A stretch of 64,000 nucleotides of DNA from Candidatus Bathyoplasma sp. NZ (GCA_013332095.1 JABENI010000006.1:61130-125129), one strand, 5' to 3'; counted from the stretch's first letter, positions 37,018-46,519 are shown. The notes: generated by a model not told the origin, from the sequence alone. A program made the numbers and translations.

Positions 37018-37320
37018 ATGAAGAAGTTTATGAACAAATTTTTAATTTCTTTTGTAATAGGCATTTTTATTGCTTTGATTTTTTCTGCAATACTTATCAG
37101 TATAGAAATATCTAGGATAAATACAGATATTGATGAGACATTTGAATTGATTTTTTTGGGAATTAATTACGGAACTGTAATCGTAGAAAATTCTTCGAAA
37201 GATTTTAATCTTCTTGTTGGAAATATATCTTTATTAAATATAATAATAGGATGGATTTTTTGTATACTGATCTATTTTATTTACAGCACAATTGAGAGGC
37301 TAAAACGCAATAATAAATAA
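37018..37320 (+). CDS. Small membrane protein of the azole-peptide locus, copy 1
   Basis: 100 residues; spans at about 7-28 (FLISFVIGIFIALIFSAILI) and 73-93 (LLNIIIGWIFCILIYFIYST). A polar stretch with NYGTVIVENSSKDFN lies between. It shares most residues with the 96-residue copy at 42674. It is intact though its precursor and sagB are dead. GGAGGG precedes the ATG. Its place after the precursor and its size recall LlsX of listeriolysin S loci; homology is not shown. An immunity or maturation role is possible. Confidence 0.7.
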   Translation: MKKFMNKFLISFVIGIFIALIFSAILISIEISRINTDIDETFELIFLGINYGTVIVENSSKDFNLLVGNISLLNIIIGWIFCILIYFIYSTIERLKRNNK

Positions 37321-37693
37321 GCGAAAATTTAATGCTTATAGTGTCTTGTTTAATTCTAATAGAAATATGACTAATGATACAAACGAGCAAACATATAAAA
37401 ATGTTATTTCAGGAATCATAGAAAGTGGAACATTTAATTATTTATTGAATTTTAATGCTATAAGATTGAATGATGTGAAGTTAATAAGTAGATTTAATCA
37501 TTCAGGGATAATTGCAGAACAAAACATTATTAGAAATTTAGAAGAAATAATTAATGGCAATGCAATAAAATTAGAAAAGATAAAGTTCAATAAGGCTTCA
37601 TTAAAAGAAGTTTTAAAAAATAGAAAATCGGTTAGAGATTTGTTTATTTTTTTACTAGAACTTAAAAAATATGAGAGAAAAGGGTGGTACTAG
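37310..37693 (+). pseudogene. sagB'-'sagE deletion fusion, start codon lost
   Basis: In frame with sagB of copy 2, the codon at the start position is ATA (37310-37312) instead of ATG. The sequence follows SagB to LKEVLKNRKSVRD and then runs without a break into LFIFLLELKKYERKGWY, the last residues of SagE. The missing 3.2 kb held the FMN-binding part of sagB, all of sagC and sagD and most of sagE. Translation could begin at ATG 37346 but no enzyme would result. Confidence 0.88.
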
Positions 37694-38544
37694 TGGAAGA
37701 AAATTTAATAAAATTCAATGATGTTAGAGTAAAATACAAAGAGTTTGAATTGTATTGCCAAGAACTGAGCATATCAAAATATGACCGCATTGGTATAGTT
37801 GGAAGTAATGGTAGTGGGAAGACCACTTTAATTAAAGCCCTAATGAATTTAATTAAATATGAGGGAGAAATCGAAAGAAATATTAGTAAAGATGTTGTTG
37901 GGATTTTGATGCAATCTAACAATGTTAGTCCCTTGTACAAGGCTAAAGAGTTAATACTACTAGTAATAAATAAAAAAACATTAAATAAGAAATTGTTATT
38001 AGAAATAGAAAAATTTGGTTTAACAAATATTTTAAATAGAAGAATTGAACATTTATCTGGTGGTGAAAAGCAAAAATTATTAATATTTCTTTCTATTTAT
38101 GGTAATAAAAATTTACTTATTTTTGATGAAATAACTACGGGACTTGATTATTCATCAAGAAATAAAATAATAAATTTAATAAATAATATAGTTGATAGTA
38201 AAAAAACTTTACTACTAGTTTCACATTATTTCAAAGAAATAGATATAACATCATCTAAGATTATTGTTATTGAAAAGGGTAGAATATTAAAATATGGAAA
38301 TATAAATAAGTTAAATGATTTAATTAATGATATTATTTTTAAGACTGAAAGTGAAATTAACGATTTAAGTTTAGCTAAATCTTATATAATTAATGAAGAA
38401 AACATACATTTTGTAAATAAAAATAATTTAAATAACTTTATTAAAAATTGTGAAGACAAAAATATTCAATATGAAAAAATAATCTTTAAGAGTGAAAGAA
38501 TATTTCTGCATGCAATGACGGAGGTGACACATGCAACTATATAA
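37693..38544 (+). CDS. ABC transporter ATP-binding protein, SagG-like, copy 1
   Basis: 283 residues from GTG 37693, in the TAGTG overlap with the sagE end; AAAAGGGTGG is the RBS. Walker A VGSNGSGKTTLIKAL, Q-loop GILMQSN, signature LSGGEKQKLLIFL, Walker B NLLIFDEITTGLD and switch VSHYF are all present. It is about 95% identical by eye to copy 2. In streptolysin S loci SagG with SagH/I exports the mature peptide and gives self-protection. It survives in an otherwise dead copy, so it may still be useful for export or immunity. Confidence 0.88.
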   Translation: MEENLIKFNDVRVKYKEFELYCQELSISKYDRIGIVGSNGSGKTTLIKALMNLIKYEGEIERNISKDVVGILMQSNNVSPLYKAKELILLVINKKTLNKKLLLEIEKFGLTNILNRRIEHLSGGEKQKLLIFLSIYGNKNLLIFDEITTGLDYSSRNKIINLINNIVDSKKTLLLVSHYFKEIDITSSKIIVIEKGRILKYGNINKLNDLINDIIFKTESEINDLSLAKSYIINEENIHFVNKNNLNNFIKNCEDKNIQYEKIIFKSERIFLHAMTEVTHATI

Positions 38545-39325
38545 TTTAATAAGATTCGGTTTAAGAGAAAATTTTCGAATACCGATAGCTTTCTTTTTTA
38601 ATATAATATTTAGTATCTTATTTTTAATAATATTTATGACAATGATAGGAAATATACCTATTGGATTTGGTGATTTACATTTCATTGACAAATATTTTAT
38701 GATTGCATTGATACTTGGGATGGGACCAATAGCTTTTGTTAGCCTGGCAACAAGTATCTCAGCATTAAAAAATGAGGGAGCAATTGAGCGTTACATGTTA
38801 TTTGGAATTTCTCCTTTAAAATTTATAATATCACAAATTATTGTTCATATGATCATCGCCTATATTCAGTTAACAATCATATATTTAATAAGTTTAGTAT
38901 TTTATTCAATTTCTACTCCTAGTTTTATTGCAGTACTGTCATTTTTATTTCAATATACTTTGGTTTTATTCACATGTTTATTAATGGGAGCATCATTAGG
39001 AATTATTACAACTAGAAGTGCACAAGCACAAATAATAGGAATGACAATAATGTTTCTTTCGTATTTTTTAGGAGGAGCATTTGGTGATTTGGAAAACCCA
39101 GGTAATATTATTACAAGACTAATAGAATTTTATCCTTTTGCATTTTTAGCCACTTATTTATTTGAGACTTGGGCTTTAATAAATATTCTTAATATTAAGA
39201 TGGTATTAATAACTTCAGTGCATATAATTATTTTCGGTGGTTTATTAATTGCTTTTTCAAAAGCAAAAATAACTAAAGATAATGCTTGGGTCCCAAATGA
39301 AAATAATTCTGTCGCAAAATTTTAA
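38531..39325 (+). CDS. ABC-2 type permease, SagH-like, copy 1
   Basis: 264 residues, six membrane spans (for example FFFNIIFSILFLIIFMTMIG, IIVHMIIAYIQLTIIYLISL, LVLFTCLLMGASLGIITT). It overlaps the ATPase gene by 14 bases with GGAGGTGAC as RBS. Near-identical to copy 2. Only one permease is present; streptolysin S has two (SagH, SagI), so the exporter may be a homodimer of this one. Followed by a strong terminator. Confidence 0.85.
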   Translation: MQLYNLIRFGLRENFRIPIAFFFNIIFSILFLIIFMTMIGNIPIGFGDLHFIDKYFMIALILGMGPIAFVSLATSISALKNEGAIERYMLFGISPLKFIISQIIVHMIIAYIQLTIIYLISLVFYSISTPSFIAVLSFLFQYTLVLFTCLLMGASLGIITTRSAQAQIIGMTIMFLSYFLGGAFGDLENPGNIITRLIEFYPFAFLATYLFETWALINILNIKMVLITSVHIIIFGGLLIAFSKAKITKDNAWVPNENNSVAKF

Positions 39326-39412
39326 TAGATATAAATTAAGTCACGGTGAAAAATATGTTTTTCATTTAAATCAACACAAAATAGTTAATTTTTTACCAAC
39401 TAATCTTAAAGG

Positions 39413-39452
39413 GAATAAAGAAATGAATCAATTTTCTTTATTCTTTTTTTTC
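39413..39452 (+). terminator. Rho-independent terminator, azole-peptide copy 1
   Basis: GAATAAAGAAA (39413-39423) and TTTCTTTATTC (39433-39443) form a perfect 11-bp stem followed by eight or more T. Confidence 0.85.
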
Positions 39453-39659
39453 TGATTTTGACACTTTTTTAACCCAAGTTTAACCCTACCTAAACAATCA
39501 AAAAACGCTAAAATCTTTATATAGGTTTAAAAATAATACTTTTTAAATGGAAAAATACTAAATTATTTTAGACTATATTTTTAACCAGGGCAATTTAAAC
39601 TTTAGTGTCTTAATTAATTTTTGAGAGTCTTCATTTATTTTACTCATTTTTATTTATTT

Positions 39660-40290
39660 CTATGTCAACCAAATATTTATTACTCCAGTTTCTAGGTATT
39701 ACTATAACAAATTCTTGATTTAATTCTTTAATTTTTTTAAAATTGGATTCTGTAAGCATCCCTCTATCACCAACAAAAGTGAATTGATTAATATTATATT
39801 TTCCTGTCAATTCTTCAGTAACTGATTGAACAGTGTTTTTATTAGATGCATACCTTTATAAACATTACATTTAATAGGAAATCCATGACTAATACTATTA
39901 CTATTTGTTCTTTATTATCTCTATAGTCTCTTGAGAATCCATAATCAGCAATTAAACATTTATGCCCTTCCACATAACTGCTAGTTATCTCGTAGAATAT
40001 TTCATTTTAAAAGCCCTCCATTATTTTGAATATAATATTAAATATTCTATGGAAAACTTTTTTATTTATTTAGGCAAAATTTTGTTGCACAACCTGAATT
40101 GCGAAATAACAGTAAATATATCACTAATTTTAGTACTTACATTTTTTACAAGTTACTGACTCTTTTGTGTTTTGCCAATGAAGTGGTTTTCTTTTTGTAT
40201 CAACCTCACATCTTAGTACCTTTATGAACTACTCCACTCCGTTTGATGTGTTTTACTGCCATATTCTCGCATTCTCCTAATATTTACAAA
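39660..40290 (-). mobile_element. IS1634-like transposase relic
   Basis: Minus-strand frames read NTVQSVTEELTGKYNINQ and FTFVGDRGMLTESNFKKI, then EFVIVIPRNWSNKYLVDI; upstream lie KCLIADYGFSRDYRDNKEQI and YEITSSYVEGHK. These are the IS1634/IS4-type DDE region ('D.T.vyfe....adyGysRd.r.dk.Qi...l......vGDRGM....'). The end segment 40020-40280 recurs at 21190. Broken by stops. Confidence 0.7.
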
Positions 40291-40299
40291 TTTTATAAT

Positions 40300-40735
40300 T
40301 TGTAAATTATTAATATGTTATTTAATACTATTCAAATCATTGTAGAATCAGTATACCAAAAATATTACCTAATTAAAATATGAATGTAGATTTACCATCA
40401 AGTGATACTATCTCGTAGTTGTAATATCTTTAGAAGTTAACCAGTTTTTAGTAAGGGAGAAAATAGATAAAAAATTTATTGAAAATATTAAATCTACTTT
40501 AGAGGCGACAAATACGATAGTTTAAGAGAAGAGGTAAATAATCAAGTTGAAAAAATATTTAATGAAAAAAGTTATATTAGCAAAAAATATTTTGTTTTAT
40601 AAGTAAAGCAAGTTATTGCGATGTGATTGGTGATGATACTATCTACAAACAATCTTTTGCTCTATCAAAATTACCTAATTATTTACACGATCAAGTGTTA
40701 AAAGATTTAATGGAATATAATCCTGGCATAAGAAA
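40300..40735. other. Eroded sequence without a gene
   Basis: Short frame pieces (KLPNYLHDQVLKDLMEYNPG) suggest decayed coding DNA; no family recognised. Confidence 0.35.
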
Positions 40736-40739
40736 GTTT

Positions 40740-40975
40740 TAAAAATAAAAGAAGAAGCATTAATATTGCATAATAAAGCCATAAAAATAGGTGAAGAAAT
40801 TTTAGAAAAAACTACACTAAGTTATAGTAATGTGGTTCAGTTTACAAAAAAATAGGTGAATATCAAAAGGCATTAAAATGGGATAATGAAGTTTTTAAAA
40901 TATATCGACAAGTTTTAGGAATTAAAAATTTTACAACAATAAAAATTAGTAATACTATAGTGATTAGTAAATAAT
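40740..40975 (+). pseudogene. TPR gene fragment
   Basis: EALILHNKAIKIGEEILEK and, after a stop, broken pieces matching EYQKALKWDNEVFKIYRQVLG follow the TPR consensus of the STAND gene at 17299. Two repeats at most; likely the relic of a second TPR-STAND gene. Confidence 0.55.
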
Positions 40976-41056
40976 CAGCAATAAAAAAAGTTATTTAAAA
41001 ATTACATTAAGATTTGAAAATATTCTACTAAATAATTGTTATTTAGTGAATTAGTT

Positions 41057-41860
41057 GGTTCAGTTGCAAAGTTTAAATAAATTTAATTTAGTCATCACTA
41101 AAAAATAATTCTTAATTTTTAAGAAATACAAAACAACTAATTTTTAATCAACTTAATTTCACTATGAACAGTTAATATTTCATTTAACTGCTTTTTCTTG
41201 ATCATTGCAAACATACGGTGTTGGAGGTCGATTGAAATGATTTAAAACCCGATATTTGCTTAGTGATTTTGTGGTCAGATTCTACAGTATTGTTTAAATA
41301 TTTAATATTTCTATGCTTAACATCTTGTAATTCTTTCATTCTCTTGATTGCCAGTTCTGTTGCCGCATATTTATCTGTAGTAATAACTCCAAGTTTTTGA
41401 TTATGCTTTTGTTTCAAGGCATTTCTGAAAAATCTCTTAGTTGTTCTGGTGTCTCTTTTTTTTGAAAGTAAAAAATCAACAGTACGATCTTTAGAACCCA
41501 CTTCTCTATATAAGTATGTCCATTTTCCTTTTATTTTTATGTAAGTTTCATCCATTCTCCAAGAATCATATATCCTTTCAACAATTTTTCTCAATTTTTC
41601 TGTAATTAAGGGGCTATATCTATCTACTTATTGTAGAATGATTAACCATTACAATACGTTCTTCAAGGATTTCCTTTAAGTCTTGATATGACAAGGCATA
41701 TTTTAAGTACCATCTTGTAACTAATATAATAATTTCTTCTGTAAAATGTCTACCTTTAAAGTAGTTTTATATTTCCACCACCTCATGCGTGTGTAAGATT
41801 ATATCATGCTTCTTCGAGATATCAGAATATTTGCACTTTAAATTTTTTTGCAACATAACA
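41057..41860 (-). mobile_element. Complete-length IS6-family element with broken transposase
   Basis: 804 bases from GGTTCAGTTGCAAAGTTT (41057-41074) to TTTTTTTGCAACATAAC, the usual IS6 size. The transposase is on the minus strand. An intact C-terminal frame (41202-41594) has WRMDETYIKIKGKWTYLYRE, TTDKYAATELAIKRM and NTVESDHKITKQISGFKSF. The N-terminal part (NYFKGRHFTEEIIILVTRWY, MVNHSTISR) is in another frame and its start codon is damaged, so the element is inactive without help. It lies between the two azole-peptide copies. Confidence 0.85.
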
Positions 41861-42365
41861 AATTTTATAATAGTTACTTTATTTATATTTTCTAATAAAT
41901 TATGCGAATAATTTTTAATTTCTCGTTTCATTTCATGTGTATTTTGTGTACAATTAAACAGGTAAAAGACTCTTTTTGATTTTTGTTTGTTACTATAAAT
42001 ATTATGCCAAATTTTAAGGAGAATTTTACCAATAAAAACAACAAAATCACTCTTTTTTTAAAGTGATTTTTATTATGTTCAAAATATACTATTAATAAAA
42101 ATAAGCAATTCACAGTAAAAAATTAATCTATAATAAAAATTTTAAATTTAGGACAACAAAAACAAATAAAAGAAACCATGGAATAGGATTAAAAAATGTA
42201 AAAATTACCGTATTAAAAAACTATGGGAATATTGAATTTAAAATTTCTGATAATATTTTCAGTGTAAAAATACAGTTAATAATTAAAAAAAATATTAATT
42301 ATTGCAAAAAAAGCATTAATTTTTACATTTTAGTAAAAAATCGAATTATCTGTAGTATCCTCCAA
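41861..42365. other. Spacer between IS6 copy and azole-peptide copy 2
   Basis: Contains a hairpin (AAAATCACT at 42043-42051 with AGTGATTTTTAT at 42062-42073) that could end transcription, and a piece (GIGLKNVKITVLKNYGNIEF, 42180-42240) that reads like the end of a GHKL histidine kinase ATPase domain. No intact gene. Confidence 0.45.
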
Positions 42366-42450
42366 ATGAAAATATAATGGTGTTTGCTAGAGTATTATTC
42401 TATAAGCTAAAAGGACAATAATTTATTTAGCGAACTAAAGGAGGGATGAT

Positions 42451-42612
42451 ATGAAAATAATAAGCATTCAAACTAATAAGCACAATTCTGAATTTTCAGA
42501 GTACGATAATAATCTTAGTTTGCAATATGGAGCAGGTTGTAGTACTACTTGTACTACTAGTTGTACTTGTAGTTGTTGTAGTGGTGCTATTGAATCAAAT
42601 GAGCAGGAATAA
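42451..42612 (+). CDS. Streptolysin S-like linear azol(in)e peptide precursor
   Basis: 53 residues, too short for usual ORF cut-offs. GGAGGGATGAT precedes the ATG. The leader (MKIISIQTNKHNSEFSEYDN) is polar. The core after about residue 27 is GAGCSTTCTTSCTCSCCSGA, with eight Cys and several Ser/Thr, ending in IESNEQE. Cys, Ser and Thr are the residues that SagBCD-type enzymes cyclise and oxidise to thiazoles and (methyl)oxazoles. The core composition is like listeriolysin S and clostridiolysin S. Followed by a hairpin and the biosynthesis genes. The product could be a cytolysin or a bacteriocin; sequence does not decide. Confidence 0.9.
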   Translation: MKIISIQTNKHNSEFSEYDNNLSLQYGAGCSTTCTTSCTCSCCSGAIESNEQE

Positions 42613-42627
42613 ATATGCAATACCTTA

Positions 42628-42650
42628 CCTTCTAAATTAATTTTGGAAGG
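42628..42650 (+). terminator. Hairpin between precursor and biosynthesis genes
   Basis: CCTTCTAAA / TTTGGAAGG, loop TTAAT, then TTTCG. Compared with copy 1, one pair is extended (C-G) and one changed from A-U to G-U, so pairing is kept. Its place matches the leaky terminator after sagA in streptolysin S loci, which gives more precursor than enzyme. Confidence 0.6.
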
Positions 42651-42673
42651 TTTCGTAATTTGGAGGGAAGTTT

Positions 42674-42964
42674 ATGAAAAAAATTTTAATTTCTTTTGTA
42701 ATAAGCATTTTTATTACTTTGATTTTTTCTGCAATACTTATCACTATAGAGATATTTGGGATAAATACAGATACTGATGGGACATTTGATTTGTTTTTTT
42801 TTGGAATTAATTACGGAACTGTAATCGTAGAAAATTCTTCGAAAGATTTTAATATTATTTTTGGAAATATATCCTTATTAAATATATTATTAGGATCGAT
42901 TTTTAATATACTAATATATTTTATTTACGATACAATTGAAAGGATAAAACGCAATGATAAATAA
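42674..42964 (+). CDS. Small membrane protein of the azole-peptide locus
   Basis: 96 residues; two spans (ILISFVISIFITLIFSAILI and LLNILLGSIFNILIYFIYDT) around GINYGTVIVENSSKDFN. GGAGGGAAG precedes the ATG. It overlaps sagB by 11 bases. The paralogue in copy 1 is intact. Same position and size as the llsX gene of listeriolysin S loci; no proof of homology. Immunity, maturation or secretion help are possible. Confidence 0.7.
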   Translation: MKKILISFVISIFITLIFSAILITIEIFGINTDTDGTFDLFFFGINYGTVIVENSSKDFNIIFGNISLLNILLGSIFNILIYFIYDTIERIKRNDK

Positions 42965-43820
42965 GGGAAAATTTAATGCTTATAGTGTCTTGTTTAGTTC
43001 TAATAGAAATGTTACTAATGGTACAAACGAGCAAACATATAAAAATGTTATTTCAGGAACCCTAGAAAGTGAAACATTTAATTATTTATTGAATTTTAAT
43101 GCTATAAGATTGAATGATGTGAAGTCAATAAATAGATTTAATCATTCAGGGATAATTGCAGAACAAAATAGTATTAGAAATTTAGAAGAGATAATTAATG
43201 ACAATGCAATAAAATTAGAAAAGATAAAGTTAAACAATGCTTCATTAAAAGAAGTTTTAAAAAATAGAAAATCGGTTAGAGATTACTCAGGTGAGGAGTT
43301 ATCTTTCAAAAACTTTTCACAACTTATTTACAATAGTTTTGGCATTAATGATGCAAGGACAATAAAAATAGATGACATTAATGTCCCAACAAGGTTTTAT
43401 GCTTCAGGTGGAGGGCTTTATCCAGTAGAAATATATTTATATATTCGTAGTGTAGAAAATATAAAAAATGGTTTGTATTTGTATCAGCCATACTCAAATT
43501 CAATTCTTAAGAAAAATAATGAACTTGAATTAGATAAAATATTAGAAAACAATGTCATTGATTATAAAAATCTTAATGTCGCGATATTATTTAAGGTTGA
43601 TATGAATAGAGCATATATTAAGTATGGTGAATTAAGCCTGTTGAATATTTTTGTTGAAATTGGTTTGATGTCACAAACGTACAATTTAGTTGGTACATCT
43701 TTAGGAATCAGAAGTTGTGATATAGCTGGTTTTTCAAAAAAAATAGCTGAAAAGAATATGAATATAGACGGTATTAATTCACATATACTTTATATGGTTG
43801 CTAGTGGGAGGGAAAAATAA
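42954..43820 (+). CDS. sagB: SagB-type FMN-dependent azoline dehydrogenase
   Basis: 288 residues. KEVLKNRKSVRDYSGEELS is the nitroreductase-like 'RRSvR.f' FMN-binding start; TRFYASGGGLYPVEIYLYI is the SagB 'pSgGalyp.E.Y' motif, and FVEIGLMSQTYNLVGTSLGI the later helix. It oxidises azolines made by the SagC/SagD complex to azoles. ATG 42954 has AAAGGA upstream. The reading frame ends one base before sagC starts. Fits length of SagB proteins. Symbol given by family and gene order. Confidence 0.9.
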   Translation: MINKGKFNAYSVLFSSNRNVTNGTNEQTYKNVISGTLESETFNYLLNFNAIRLNDVKSINRFNHSGIIAEQNSIRNLEEIINDNAIKLEKIKLNNASLKEVLKNRKSVRDYSGEELSFKNFSQLIYNSFGINDARTIKIDDINVPTRFYASGGGLYPVEIYLYIRSVENIKNGLYLYQPYSNSILKKNNELELDKILENNVIDYKNLNVAILFKVDMNRAYIKYGELSLLNIFVEIGLMSQTYNLVGTSLGIRSCDIAGFSKKIAEKNMNIDGINSHILYMVASGREK

Positions 43821-44681
43821 ATGGAATTTCAACTAAAACAAAATGTTACTTATGAAATAACACATAACAAGGAAACAAATATTTATATAATTAATATGAA
43901 AATAGGTGTACTTAATAAAAATGAGATTACTTTTGAAACTGAAGAAAATAGTGAAGTAATGAACTTAATTAATACTAAATCAATTAATATTTTAAAAGAA
44001 TCTGATAAATTCGAAGACATAAAGACACTATATTCTTTAGGGTTTTTAAACAAAAGAATCGGAAAAAAGGTACTTAAATTATCTGATACTGAAATAAACG
44101 ATTATTCAAAATTATATGATTTTTTTGATTTAAATGTTTTAAAGATTTTTTATGAAAATTCAGATATGGTCGCGATAAATAGATTGAAAGAAGAAAAAAA
44201 AGAAAATATAAAAGATTTTGACAGCGTTGTTGTACTAATTAAAGAGTTTAATAGTTTTTTATTAATCTCTTTAAATAATTTAATGCAAAATTTGGATATA
44301 GTATATACGGTAGGATTTATAGATAATAGTAATTTATATGTAACGATGATTGACCCTAGGATAACAGGGTGCTATGAATGTCTAGAAAAGAAAATATTAA
44401 CTAAATATTCATATAAAATTGCAGAAGGTTCTTACATATCCGAAAAAAGTGATTTAATGTTATTGGAAGGTTTTTTAAATAATGTTGTTAGAGAGTTAGA
44501 GGTTTTTGGATTATCGACATTATATGGGAATGTTTTTCATATTAATATATCTACTTGGGAAACAAATTTTAACTTTAATAAAAGAACAATACTATGTAAT
44601 TCTTGTTCTAATAGAAATAAAATTCTATTTGAAGAACAAAATGTTAGATCAAGAAATTTAATTCAGAAAGAGAATGAATAA
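43821..44681 (+). CDS. sagC: SagC-like cyclodehydratase partner (ocin-ThiF-like) protein
   Basis: 286 residues. It has two CxxC pairs, ITGCYECLEKK and TILCNSCSNRN, a zinc site as in E1-like SagC/McbB proteins. The N-terminal part is an LKQNVTYEI/TLYSLGFLNKRIG region like the winged-helix peptide-clamp (RRE) that binds the leader. SagC binds the precursor leader and brings it to the YcaO enzyme. No complete nucleotide-binding E1 loop is seen, as usual for SagC. It follows sagB directly and overlaps sagD by 8 bases. Confidence 0.82.
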   Translation: MEFQLKQNVTYEITHNKETNIYIINMKIGVLNKNEITFETEENSEVMNLINTKSINILKESDKFEDIKTLYSLGFLNKRIGKKVLKLSDTEINDYSKLYDFFDLNVLKIFYENSDMVAINRLKEEKKENIKDFDSVVVLIKEFNSFLLISLNNLMQNLDIVYTVGFIDNSNLYVTMIDPRITGCYECLEKKILTKYSYKIAEGSYISEKSDLMLLEGFLNNVVRELEVFGLSTLYGNVFHINISTWETNFNFNKRTILCNSCSNRNKILFEEQNVRSRNLIQKENE

Positions 44682-45963
44682 TATGAAGTTATTGTCAGAT
44701 ATTAATACAATAAATGCAAGGCTAGAACATTTTACAAATACTATTACAGGGCATTTTATTAACGGTAACGTATTAACACATTTGGTATCTCATCCTATTG
44801 TGAATTATAATTTTAAAACTGCAAAACTTCCGAATTTTGAAAAATTTATTTTTAAAAGAAATATTAATTTTGTCTATCATTTAAGTGGTTATGGTAATAC
44901 TAATAATAAAAGTTATTTATCTTTAATGGGTGAAGCAGTTGAGAGATTCTCTTTTGTTACACAATATAAATACCATACTGATAAAATTGCAACAACTTAT
45001 ATTGAATTACAAAAGAAAATGATTAAAAATGAAAGAATTTTGGATTTGGATTTTGTAAATATTTATAATTATGACAATGTGAACCAACTCGCAAAAAATG
45101 GGCAAACATATTTTATAAAAATCAATAGTTTTAAAAAAAATCATAAAATTTGGATTCCGTTACAACTTTTTGCTCCAGGAGTTACATATGAATTAAATGA
45201 TTCTCGTTTATCTTTTGATACAGTTTCTACAGGAACCGCATCACATGAAACTATTGAAAAAAGTGCTGTTGCAAGCATCTGTGAGATAATGCAACTCGAT
45301 TCTTTTAATATGTGGTGGTATTATGGATTTGAAGGTAAAGTTTTAAATTATGATATTGAATCATTTTTTATATCTAATAATTACTTGCACAATATAGATG
45401 ATTTCTTTATTGATTTTTCTGTGAAATTAACAAATATTTCTTTTGATAAACCAGTATTCGTGATTGTTTGCGAAATTGAATCTAAAATAGAAGGATTACC
45501 AAAATATACAGTTGGTTTAGGTAGTTCAATTAATTTAGAAAATAGTATTAATAGTAGTATAAATGAAGCATTAGCTATTTTAGAATATACTATCAATATT
45601 AAGTGGATTGATAATGAATTATACAGAAGCATTAATAGTGAGACAATTTTTTCAGATCTAGATAAAAATGTGATATATTATGGTAAAGTAGGCAGACCTA
45701 AATTGCAAAGAAATTCCTATGATTTATGGAATAATCATAAGGTAAAAAATGAAAGAGAGTTATTTTCATTTGTAGAAAAAAATTATGAAAACGCAGGATT
45801 TTTAAATATTACTCCTCCGGAATTTATGAATTTGAACCAAAACATAGTAAGGGTTGTTATTCCGGAACTTACAACTTTAGTTTTACCAAATAAACCAATT
45901 AATAACCATCCTAAGTATAAATCTCGTGGAATAATAAACAATGTTATTCACCCATTACCTTAG
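44674..45963 (+). CDS. sagD: SagD-type YcaO cyclodehydratase
   Basis: 429 residues. MGEAVERFSFVTQY and STGTASHETIEKSAVASICEIMQLDSF are the YcaO ATP/Mg-binding motifs ('GEaiER..' and 'S.GtAa....eAi..al.EliERD'). INSSINEALAILEYTI and KYKSRGIINNVIHPLP follow; the C-terminus ends in proline as YcaO cyclodehydratases do. It uses ATP to activate the amide backbone so that Cys/Ser/Thr side chains close to azolines. The first ATG (44674) overlaps sagC; ATG 44683 is an alternative. Core of the pathway. Confidence 0.92.
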   Translation: MNNMKLLSDINTINARLEHFTNTITGHFINGNVLTHLVSHPIVNYNFKTAKLPNFEKFIFKRNINFVYHLSGYGNTNNKSYLSLMGEAVERFSFVTQYKYHTDKIATTYIELQKKMIKNERILDLDFVNIYNYDNVNQLAKNGQTYFIKINSFKKNHKIWIPLQLFAPGVTYELNDSRLSFDTVSTGTASHETIEKSAVASICEIMQLDSFNMWWYYGFEGKVLNYDIESFFISNNYLHNIDDFFIDFSVKLTNISFDKPVFVIVCEIESKIEGLPKYTVGLGSSINLENSINSSINEALAILEYTINIKWIDNELYRSINSETIFSDLDKNVIYYGKVGRPKLQRNSYDLWNNHKVKNERELFSFVEKNYENAGFLNITPPEFMNLNQNIVRVVIPELTTLVLPNKPINNHPKYKSRGIINNVIHPLP

Positions 45964-46519
45964 TTTTATAATTTATTTCTTTTCTTTTTTTCCAGGATTA
46001 CTTTTGTTAGTACTAATGAAATTTAGAAGATATGATAAGCCTTTACATTTATATACCATTACTTTGGTAATAGTAACAACACTTTCTTCACTGATAATGA
46101 AAAATTATATTATATTTTTATATTTTTCATTTATACTAATATTTTCGTTATTTTTTTCTTTTGTTAATCAATTAAACTTAAAAAAGTTGATTGTTAATAA
46201 AAATTATAGGTTTTATTTAATTCTCATAGTAATTCCAGCATTAGAAGAAATATTGTATAGACAAAATTATTTTTTAATACTTGAAAAGATTGGATTTGAT
46301 AAATATGCATTTTTTATACTGTCAAATTTGTTTTTTGTTTTTGCTCATTATTTCAAGTATAAAGATAAATCTTATAAATTGTTGTTGATTTCAATTCCGT
46401 CAAGTATATTTTATATTTACACTGAAAATATACATATATCAATTTTAATTCATACTCTGTATAATTTGTTTGTTTTTTTACTAGAACTTAAAAAATATGA
46501 GAGAAAAGGGTGGTATTAG
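45941..46519 (+). CDS. sagE: SagE-type CPBP intramembrane protease
   Basis: 192 residues, about six membrane spans. VIPALEEILYRQNYFLI has the EExxxR motif, LFFVFAHYFKYK the FxxxH, and SILIHTLYNLFVF the HxxxN of CPBP (Abi/CAAX) glutamic proteases. In azole-peptide loci SagE/LlsP is taken to remove the leader peptide or give immunity. The ATG overlaps the sagD end by 23 bases. The tail LFVFLLELKKYERKGWY is what copy 1 retains in its deletion fusion. Confidence 0.85.
   Translation: MLFTHYLSFIIYFFSFFPGLLLLVLMKFRRYDKPLHLYTITLVIVTTLSSLIMKNYIIFLYFSFILIFSLFFSFVNQLNLKKLIVNKNYRFYLILIVIPALEEILYRQNYFLILEKIGFDKYAFFILSNLFFVFAHYFKYKDKSYKLLLISIPSSIFYIYTENIHISILIHTLYNLFVFLLELKKYERKGWY

Larger units (their letters stand above)
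36730..39650 (+). repeat. Copy 1 of the duplicated azole-peptide locus (decayed)
   Basis: Matches 42370-48485 over its whole length except for a deletion of about 3.2 kb between sagB and sagE and a 13-base deletion that removes the precursor RBS. Homology runs on past the terminator (ACCCAAGTTTAAC, AAACGCTAAAA, TTTTTAACCAGGG) in both. Confidence 0.9.

Noticed and set aside
37346..37693. 115-codon frame as a new small gene
   Set aside because: It is the sagB/sagE deletion fusion; both halves match copy 2 exactly in order.
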